Below, one piece after another: positions 56,139-64,000 of a DNA stretch of 64,000 nucleotides (its first letter is position 1; each line of letters begins with the position of its first letter). The stretch comes from Ricinus communis (Eukaryota > Streptophyta > Magnoliopsida > Malpighiales > Euphorbiaceae), in the NCBI RefSeq assembly GCF_019578655.1, contig NC_063259.1, positions 17,512,489-17,576,488 on the forward strand, read 5' to 3'. The notes beneath the pieces are model-generated. The model searched no databases. It saw only the letters and a program-made list of their open reading frames with translations, and was not told the origin of the DNA. The position numbers and the translations under genes were made by a program.

Positions 56139-56859
56139 TGTTATGGATAGATCAAGCTTGAAGCATAAAGATAATGGGCTTGATGAAGAGAACCAACAAA
56201 CAAGGAAGGCTAGAATTGTCAATGATGGGTTGGACTTGCCACAAGGTCCAACAACAAGGTCTAGAGCCAAAAAGCTACAACAAGCCTTAAATGGCTTCTT
56301 CTAAGCATGGTCCAACAAAAAAAGTCCATTTGAAGGTCCAATGCCCACAACCATTGGAGAGCATCAAGACTGGACCTTATACAATCTTATTAAGGTCCAA
56401 ATCCAAAGAGAACAAGGCAAGGTTGAAATCCATGCCGATGAACTTAAAAATAGAATGAACTTTGTTTAGTTAAGGGATATTTTAGTCTTTTCATGTTTGA
56501 GTTGTCTTCTAGGGTTTTGTTTTAGTCCATAGAAACAAACCCTAGCCGAATTCATTTGGAGATTTTTGGGGATGATAATTAAATTGATGTTTGTTTATTC
56601 AACCTTGCTTGAATTCTTGTCTTCTTATTGAATGCATTTAACACTTATCAAAAACTTGATCCATCTTTGTTGCGTGCTAGGATTAGGGTTTAAAGGCTTG
56701 ATTTTTTTTAAGTTCTAATTCCTAACTGATCATTCATAATCTGATTTAGATTTGATCCTAGGGTTTGAATTCAATTTGCTATAGGGTTTGTATGTTAGTG
56801 TTATACAGGTTCGTAATTGAAAAGGGGTTCGTATAATCTATTCATATAGGTTCATAACA
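56139..56859 (+). repeat. Element N 5' LTR (721 bp, TGTTATG...CATAACA)
   Basis: The left edge is where element O LTR similarity stops. The ends form a 7-bp inverted repeat TGTTATG / CATAACA. Within the first 330 bases the LTR reads as protein (next feature). Confidence 0.7.
56141..56470 (+). pseudogene. Pol C-terminal tail encoded inside the element N LTR
   Basis: A plus-strand frame reads VMDRSSLKHKDNGLDEENQQ, then LPQGPTTRSRAKKLQQALNGFF, one stop, then MPTTIGEHQDWTLYNLIKV and VEIHADELKNRMNFV. The PTTRSRAKKLQ block is what I recognise from the extreme C-terminus of Reina-type polyproteins. Because the two LTRs of an element start identical, this implies that pol of this family runs into the 3' LTR, and that this 5' copy is a passive duplicate. 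Confidence 0.6.
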
Positions 56860-56861
56860 TT

Positions 56862-56873
56862 TAATATCAGATT
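56862..56873 (+). other. Element N primer binding site (degenerate tRNA-Met)
   Basis: TAATATCAGATT, 8 of 12 matching TGGTATCAGAGC. The first two differences are G-to-A; position supports the LTR end at 56859. Confidence 0.45.
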
Positions 56874-58182
56874 TGGGCTCTTCAAATCATATTGTTTAAC
56901 TTTATTTTTATGTTCTTTCATTGGTTTGTTGTTCTTATTCATTAAATTTCAGATTTCGGTTTCTATAAAAACAAAGGGAAAATAAAAGAAAAAGAGAAAT
57001 CAGAAATCTTGAACAAATTCTGAAATCTTATTTGTTTTCTTGAAGTTCTTATTGTTGAATCCGAATATGTGTGTGTTTGATTGCTGATTTTCGTTTGTGC
57101 CAGTAAAGTGGAGTGTTTCTAGGCTAAAATCAAGGGAACTCCTATTTTTAAGAGGTTATTAGTTGGTAAATCAGGTTAGGACTTGGATTTCCTAATCTAA
57201 AGGGGATTTTAATAGTTTTTGAGGCTGTTTTAAGAGATATAATTAGGAAATACGAATTTGAAAGGGATTAACACCATATATATTCTATTCAAATCAGATT
57301 TAATCATTCAAAACCTAATTATTATCCCTATTTATCTTATTTCTCTCTTACAAGTGTTCTTGGGCAGATTTTAAGTAATTCGGTGCATATAGGGCATACT
57401 TAATCCTAGAATGAATTTTGTTGTTATAATTGCTTGCCAAACTGATCTATCATTGGTGATACACTATTATTTGCAGAAGAACACGATAACTCAGAATTTG
57501 ATTTTACGGTGTCACTATTCATAAGCGATTTCATAGTTGAATTAGGTGACAAGTCTATACTTATTTCGAAGGAGACAACCAAAGGATTCACTAGCCCCAT
57601 CCTCTCTAGGTCAAATTCCATCGTTTACTAGGAATTTTTTTGCTACTTTTGTATTTTTAGTAATACTTTTCTTTTATCTTTAAGTTGTTTTGGGTTTGTT
57701 CTTCATGCGTCCTTTGTTCTTTAGTTGTTTTCTAGGTGTTTTAAGGTATTACAAGTAGTTTTTGTGTCTTTTTTATTGCTGGTCACATTGCTTCTTACCT
57801 TTTCATTGTTTCCTTTAACATTAATTTTTGCATCTAGATGTTCTCTTTCACTTTGAGTTTTTGTTCATTGACTTCTGATTTTCTTTCAAGCACACCATAC
57901 ACTTGCAATTTCTTCAATATATATGGTTTTGCATCAATTAAGTGTTTGAGTTTTGATTCTAGTGTGTTGCAACGACTGTGATTAGATTTTTATGGTGTTA
58001 TTTAATTTAATCAAAATATTTGAAAACAAGCTTGAGTGGTGTAAGGTTAACCCGTGAGTGTAGTCATTGTTTGTGTGAAACACGAGTGACCATCTTCATT
58101 CTTGAGAGTAAACACGTGAAGGAGTGTGTGTAAGGTCCATTAAATTTGTATTTTCTTGTGTTTTCTAACCCTTATTGTAGGT
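56874..58182 (+). other. Element N leader
   Basis: 1.3 kb, non-coding. Ends TTATTGTAG just before the gag ATG. Nothing else recognised. Confidence 0.6.
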
Positions 58183-59124
58183 ATGTCATCAGGTTCTAAT
58201 ACTTATGATGAGACCATAATAACACATGATGGTATTCCATTAACACAAATGCAAGCTAATGAGAGGATACAAAAAGGGACATTGCAAACCTTAATGACCG
58301 AATGAAAAGATAAGAGGTGGAGCTGTGCAATGAAACTAGGGAAATTAAAGATGAGATGACTAGAACTTTGGAATCTATCAAAGAGATTTGCTTGAACAAT
58401 TTGCTGCATTGAATAGAAACATGGGGACTAGGCAAGATGTTAGGGCTGAAGCACTGAATGTGGGTATGAATGTACAAAATTTAGGTGTGCACAATCATGG
58501 GCAGCCCCAACACATACGGCATAATGAGTACTTTGATAAGGAGGATGATGAGTTTGTTATGGGCATAGGTGCTAGAAGAAACCCTGCTTTTGGTAGATAT
58601 GGAGGCAATTACAATAGGAATGAGTACAACAATGATGATGTGGACCCAAATTTAGGTAGCATCAAATTTATTGTTCCAAACTTTGCTGGTAGAACTTACC
58701 CTAAAGCCTATCTAGAGTGGGAGAAAAGGGTAGATCTCATATTTGATTACCATAATTTTTCTGATGAGAAGCAACTGAAGTTAGTGGTTAGCCATTTTAC
58801 AGACTATGCAATTTTATGGTATGACCAGATGGTAGTGAGTAGGATAAGAAATAGGGAAGAGCCTATCAATAGCTGGGTGGCTCTTAAGTTTGTCAAGAAG
58901 TGAAGGTTTGTACCTATACATCACTAAAGGGAGTTGTACCAAAAACTCCAATACTTGAGACAAGGTACAAAAAGCATAGAGTATTATTTCAAGGAGATGG
59001 AGATTTTGATTGCTAGATTAGATTTACAGGAGGAGATGGAGGCCACAATGTCATGTTTTCTTAGGGGCATGAACAAGGAGATTACTGATAACATTGAGTT
59101 ACAAAATTATGTAGAGATTGATGA
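58183..59124 (+). pseudogene. Reina-type gag of element N, first part
   Basis: ATG at 58183 (MSSGSNTYDETIITHDG). A TGA near 58303 and a shift near 58390 interrupt it. The 171-codon frame from 58388 carries the Reina Gag core: LGSIKFIVPNFAGRTYPKAY, then LEWEKRVDLIFDYHNF, then FTDYAILWYDQMV. A stop at 58900 and a shift precede 58934-59124, with LQYLRQGTKSIEYYFKEMEI, DLQEEMEATMSCFLRGMNKE and LQNYVEIDD. It is cut there by solo LTR L. Confidence 0.85.
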
Positions 59125-59144
59125 TGTAATACTCAGTATATTTT

Positions 59145-59146
<2 letters not shown>

Positions 59147-59180
<34 letters not shown>
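59147..59180 (+). repeat. (AAT)n microsatellite
   Basis: About eleven AAT units near the left end of solo LTR L. They lengthen the chimeric open frame with a run of Asn codons. Confidence 0.95.
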
Positions 59181-59198
59181 TAAAAAAAGAAAAAAAAA

Positions 59199-59311
59199 TT
59201 CCCTCTTTTTCTTTCCCCTTCCCCTTCCCCTTTCCTTCTCTCTTCTCCCTTTCCTTTCCCCCATCTCCCTTCTCCTTTCCTTTCTCCTTTCCTTCCCCTT
59301 CCCTTCCCCTC
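59199..59311 (+). repeat. Pyrimidine tract (C/T)n
   Basis: About 110 bases almost purely C and T (TTTCCCC words), so GA-rich on the minus strand. All long minus-strand frames here are low-complexity artefacts. Confidence 0.9.
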
Positions 59312-61140
59312 GCCGGCTGTCTCTCCTCCCTCCCCGCCTGCGCGCTGTTTGAGCCATTGCCACCACCGCCAGCTCCCTTTCCCTTTCCGCTGCCGATGAC
59401 GACCGAAGAGAAAGAGGTTGACATCGTCGTTCTGCCTCTTGCTGGCGTCCTTTCGGTAAACCGACCCAGAAATGGACTCCCCACCCCTGAAAACCCCGGA
59501 AGCAACCTTTCTTACTGCAAAAATCCCTGCCAGCAACCTCAGGAAGTGTCATCGGAGTAGCACCTTTTCAACCCCAATATGGCGCCTTCCGGTCACTTTT
59601 TAGCTGGAATTCTTGGATTTTTGGACTTCTCACAACTCAAGCTTCGCGTAGGCGCTTCTGGATTCAAATTCCGACACCATTGGCAAGATCGGCTTCCAGA
59701 CCCTGGTGTTTTCCAGATGCGCGAAATATTACAATTTCGACTCGGTATAATTTTATTTAGACTCTAAAAATTATGTTTTGATTTTAAAAAAATATTATGG
59801 CTATTAATTACATGTGATGGATAATTTAAAAATTAATTAAATTTAATTAATTGTGTTGTGGTGTGTTGCGGAGTCGGGAAAATAATACAATTTTGGTGGC
59901 CCAACTCCCGTTATTTAAGTGCAGTATGTTTGATGTGTCTTTGGCAGGTTTTGGACCCTTTTTACGGGGGATTAATGTCCATAATCTAGGGGAAGTTCTG
60001 CAGAATTTTCGACAGATTTCTTGAGTCAAAATTAATTTTAGGTAGTCTAATCTAAGGGTCTAGGCCTAGGAAAAACTTAAGAGTGTCTATTAATTGAGTG
60101 TTTTCGTGAATAGATAATCCATCTTTCTCGCCAGCTCCACCCGAGGCATAGGAGCGAACTGCGGAGCGCGTCAGAACTGTGAGTTAAAGTTATATAATCA
60201 CTGCACTATTGTCATGTCTAAATTTAATATGATGCTTTAGTAATTTATGTTTAATATGATTATCAGAATCACATTTTAAATAATTTCATTTAATTATTAA
60301 TTATTAAGAATAATTTTAATATTATTATTAGTGAAATTATCTTGTTATTTTGATATCATAATTAATGTTACTTTAATACAATTATTATTATTATTTCTAC
60401 ACACAAATTGCATGTTTGCTTTCTCCGAATTTCTAAATCTTTATTTCAGTATGTGTTGAATGATTATGTTAGACTATGATTAATATATATGTGTTATGAT
60501 TGTGACATTGGGATGAGGCTGTAGTAGAACATGCCACCTGATGGGTTACATCAGGACCACGTGCGCACCGGTAATAATTAGAGACAGGTAATAAGGTTAT
60601 TTTGGATTTTTGCCCTAGTCGAGTATAACTCTCTAGGCTGTGAAAGTTGACTACCAAAGAAAGGTCCCTGGTCGAGCAATGCTCTCTAGGCGCCGGCTTA
60701 GTTGGGAATCAAGTGTTCAGGCTGGATGTAAGGACCCTGGTCGAGCTTCGCTCTCTGAGCGCCAGACCTATTAGAATAAGAGAGCCGAAAGGCTGCTAGT
60801 ATTTGGGATTAGGGTTCTACTGAGCCATTGGTCCCATAAGTCTTAAAATGTATATTATTTTTAAATTATGGTATGACTCGTATTTGATGTACAATGACAT
60901 GTTATACTGAGATAATAAATATTATTTTATTGAGGAGACTTCAATAGTCACAGGATTATTTGATTTTAACTCACTCCCGAGACTGACAGTCTCAGTTTTA
61001 TTTTTCAAGTGACAGTTAGAGTTCTTCATCGTCCTGCATTGTGAAAGTCCGACTTCTTTCTTCATCGGGCTTATTGTAAATAATCTTTACTTTCATATTT
61101 TTAGCTATTTTATACTCTAGATCTTCTGTAGTAGAGTACT

Positions 61141-62590
61141 TGATATGCTATTTGTGTAGCTAAAATCTAAGGCAGTGAACCTATCGATGCAGACTAGCAC
61201 AAATGGTAAGTATTAAGGTCGTATTCTTGGGAAAGGGTGATCCTAGACCTACTACAACGTCTTATGTTATCTAACCTAACCAAAATCGATGAAGTATTAT
61301 GCTATGATTAAATATGAACAAATAATTAACTAATTGTTAAATAATCTGAAAGGATTTAGGAAAACTCTTGAAGGAAAAAGCAAACCCTAGGGGACCTAAG
61401 CTAGTTGGATTTTACTAAAGATAGAGATTATATTGATTATCAATTGTAATTACCTATGGATGAATTCTTAACCGAATTCGGTATCCCTCTCGAGATAACC
61501 GAATTCCTAAACCTAATAACCTAAAGTTGGAATCTCTTCCTAACGATTGATTATTCGATTAGCATTAAGGTTTAACCCGCCTCTATTAAGCTTTGTTAAT
61601 TCTTAATCCGACTAGTCAATTACCCTTATCTCTAAGCAATTATTAACCAGTTCTTGCTATTCAAATTTCCAATTACTAAATGAATTTCTCAATTACATGA
61701 AGCAATGTGAATACCATAACTCACAACGTCTCATGAATAAAGTGATTTCTCATTAATAATGAAAGCAAGAAGAGACAAGCATTGATAATCAAAATCTCAT
61801 AAACATTAAAATCAATCCAACAACTTAGGAACCCCAATGGGTTTGACAAATTTAGTTACTCATACTAATAAGCAACACAAAGTAAAGAATAGATTCAAAA
61901 AAGTAAATTAAAGGCATGTACACCCTTCTTCTTCAAGTTGGATGAGAAACCCTAAATTTCCAATTCATAACAGTAAACCCTAATTTGCCTCTTGAATGCT
62001 CCCAAATCTTGTCTTGATCTTCAATTTGATGTTAAAACAGTTGTAATCCTTCCTTCAATAGATGAAATAATCTTCTAAGGACGAGTATTGAATTCTGGAA
62101 GAAGATGGTCTAAGCTTGTATAGTGGAAATCAAGTCAGAAAATCGAACCCTAATTCAGCAAATCATTTTTGCCTATATAATTCCTTCAGCACGGCCGTGG
62201 TCAAGCCAGTGCTGATCAGCACAGGCGGAGTCCAGTCCGTGCTGGACCTCCGCATTTCGCAACTCGAGATTTCTTCCAGGCTGTGCCTAGCCGGTGCTGA
62301 GCCACCACAGGCCGTGGTGGAGGCCGTGGTGGCTTCAAAAACCATGCAACTATTTGGTGGTTCAGTACGGCCGGAGTCCAAGACGTGCTCAACCTTGGAA
62401 TGCTAGTCCTTGCTCAATTTGATGGATTCTGGTCCATAATTGCGCGTATTTCCCTCGATTATTGATAATGTCCCTTGATAATGACCTAAAACGTGAAAGG
62501 AACCAAAAGACAGGTGATTATGGCATAAAACGAGATACCTATGCACAAAAATGTAAACAATTGGGAAATATGTATAATATGAGCATATCA
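61141..62590 (-). repeat. Solo LTR M (Athila type, element G family), TSD GTACT
   Basis: Minus-strand TGATATGCTCATATTATACA... ending in plus-strand TGATATGC at 61141. Duplication GTACT at 61136-61140 and 62591-62595. It contains the CACGG/CCGTG array (62186-62390) and the GAATTCGGTT hairpin (about 61470-61508). No internal region. Confidence 0.93.
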
Positions 62591-62812
62591 GTACTTTTAA
62601 TTTGTTATGATTATTCTGGTCCATAATAGATGTGGGATGTTATAAAGACCAGTTGGAATTATTTATGGCATGTCAGTCAGGATTAATATAATATTGTATA
62701 AGCATTTTATTGAATTATCGGTTAGTAAGGCTTACTACAGGATTCGATGGCCTTAAGCCTACCCATTCCCTAGTGCCGGTCACGGACCCATAAATCAGGT
62801 CGTGACAGATGA

Positions 62813-63450
62813 GATGGTACACCTTGCTATAAAGGTGGAAAGACAACTCAAAATGAGGTGGATAGCAAAGGGAGAGTCTAAACCGAATTGGTCTTCAAAT
62901 TTGGATTCAAAACTGAATTCGGGAACTAATTCCAATACCAAACCGAACTAGAGCAATGACACCTAAGGAGGTAAATTTGATGCTAACAAGTTTGTTTTGT
63001 AGGATACCAAGCAAAAAGGAGTGAATAATCCAAGGAGAACCTATAAGACCGAGCCACATAGCAAAGAAACTGAGACATCAAGTGTTTTAAGTGCTTGGCA
63101 GCGGACACATTACATCTCAATGTCCAAACAGAAGGATAATGATTGCTTTAGATTACGGAGATATTGAGACTGAAGGTGAGAGTGAAGGGGAAGAGATACC
63201 ACAAGAGCAAGAAAGTAGTGATAATGGCATTGAAAAGCTCATGAAAGGAGAGCTCTTAGTGGCAAGACGAACACTTAATACACATATGAAGCAACAAAGA
63301 GACAATATATTTCACACTAGATGCCATGTACAAGGTAAGACTTGCAACCTTATTATTGATAGTAGTAGTTGCACAAGTGTTGCTAGTGTGTCTATGGTTG
63401 AAAAATTTGGGTTTTAAATTGCAAAATTCCTTAAAAATTGCAAACTCAGA
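62813..63450 (+). pseudogene. Reina-type gag end, knuckle and protease of element N
   Basis: Gag resumes at the second GATGA with DEMVHLAIKVERQLK. After stops, a knuckle half GHITSQCPNRR follows near 63103, in a 108-codon open frame (63091-63417) with an acidic stretch (ETEGESEGEEIPQEQESSD), then KGELLVARRTLNTHMK and FHTRCHVQGKTCNLIIDSSSCTSVASVSMVEKFG. The protease site in Reina elements is usually IIDGGSCTN; here SSSC replaces GGSC but the Asp is kept. Similarity ends near 63450. Confidence 0.78.
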
Positions 63451-64000
63451 GACAATCGCTCTTCGTACAGTCAATCGGTTATACCCAGAGCTGATCAGCT
63501 GCATAGAGCCGGTCAGCTCTACACAGTTTTAATTGGCTAAGATTTGGGCTTTAATGTCACTTTTTCGATATTTTCTGACTTTAAACATTGATAATTGTTA
63601 AAATACGCTTTCTATAAGGTTTTTATTGATAATTATTTGAACTTAAAATATTTTTATAATTAAACAATTATCTTATCATTCCAAAAGTTTTTATAAGTCC
63701 TTTTTGTTAATAATTCTTTGTGATTATCAATAATTAAAGACAATATTTATCTTGGCATTTATGTTTTCTTTTTTCTGCTTTATAAATAGAAAAAAGAATC
63801 ATAGGCTAAGGAGTTAGCAATTTAAAGCATAGAATGATCTGTAAGCTGACATACTATGATTTCCAAAAACTAAACACTAAAATCCTAAAACACTCTAGAT
63901 TCCCACCAAATTTTTCGATCGACCTCCTCCTCTACTCTTGAGACTCGAGGATCTGCACAATACAGTGACAACCTAAGGGTTCCTAAAAATTATCATATCA
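63451..64000 (+). repeat. Possible start of another LTR inside element N
   Basis: Reina similarity stops near 63450. The rest is AT-rich with TATAAATA at 63781-63788 and a leader-like CTCCTCCTCTACTC stretch near 63924. An imperfect inverted repeat with AGAGCCGGTCAGCTCT lies near 63504-63519, reminiscent of GAGCCAATCGGCTC in the lone LTR at 3534-4711. Ends are outside or unclear. Confidence 0.35.

Larger units (their letters stand above)
59125..62807 (+). repeat. Solo LTR L (Tekay/Del-like), TSD GATGA, split by solo LTR M
   Basis: TGTAATACTCAG...GGTCGTGACA. Duplication GATGA at 59120-59124 and 62808-62812. The Reina gag frame is interrupted exactly between them. Without M it is 2228 bp. Its last ~60 bases resemble the LTR end of element C (4712-4769). 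A solo LTR forms by recombination between the two LTRs of a full element. Confidence 0.9.
56139..64000 (+). mobile_element. Element N: Reina-type Ty3/gypsy chromovirus, 5' part
   Basis: 5' LTR 56139-56859, degenerate tRNA-Met primer site, leader, gag (58183-59124 and 62813 on), knuckle and protease to about 63450. Inserted in element O LTR after GATAA (56134-56138, the expected target duplication; the other copy is outside the window). Gag is split by solo LTR L. The element continues past the window. Confidence 0.82.

Noticed and set aside
59099..59552. Three long minus-strand frames rich in Gly, Lys, Glu and Arg.
   Set aside because: They are the complement of the pyrimidine tract and (AAT)n in solo LTR L; low complexity and open in all three frames.

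Overview
The window looks like repeat-dense heterochromatin of a flowering plant, probably a eudicot. Everything I could assign is LTR-retrotransposon sequence: Ty3/gypsy of the Athila, Tat, Tekay/Del-like and Reina lineages, plus one Ty1/copia family. I see no host gene, tRNA, rRNA, CRISPR array or bacterial-type operon. I cannot name the species. Almost every coding region is broken, so most are listed as pseudogenes.

Layout, left to right. 1-2221: Tat fragment (minus; protease and gag). 2222-3533: Athila fragment (plus; RT, RNase H, start of integrase). 3534-4711: lone LTR (minus). 4712-22371: Tekay/Del-like element C (plus), split in its reverse transcriptase by copia element B (7308-21746, minus, target duplication ATTCA). 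B is split by Athila derivative A (9149-15206, plus, duplication CTAGG). 22372-about 48060: Tat element D (minus). D is split at the end of integrase by Athila derivative G (23412-37151, minus, duplication ATTGG), and G is split in gag by Athila derivative F (about 28079-34312, minus). D is further interrupted by a rearranged Athila block J (37477-44878). About 48061-56138: copia element O (minus, same family as B), split in its LTR by Athila derivative K (49471-55893, plus, duplication AAGAT). From 56139 past the window end: Reina element N (plus), inserted in O's LTR. N's gag is split by solo LTR L (59125-62807, duplication GATGA), and L is split by solo LTR M (61141-62590, duplication GTACT). 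The last ~550 bases look like the start of another LTR.

Functionally this is a graveyard with many mobilisable-looking non-autonomous elements. A, F and K keep LTRs, a tRNA-Asp primer site, only the tail of gag, and a long 3' non-coding region. G keeps gag and protease but no RT or integrase. B keeps only gag. All would need enzymes supplied by autonomous relatives. The nesting gives a relative order: C before B before A; D before G before F; O before K and N; N before L before M.

The most interesting structure is shared by all five Athila-type internal regions (A, F, G, J, K): a hairpin with loop AGGA, a fixed spacer, then AAGTGTGGGG. It occurs twice per element, once at the polypurine tract before the 3' LTR (spacer 5) and once about 1.4-1.5 kb upstream (spacer 7). 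The second notable signal is an array of CACGG/CCGTG palindromic words just upstream of the LTR TATA box. Its length differs between the two LTRs of one element, and a copy sits as an apparent internal promoter in block J.
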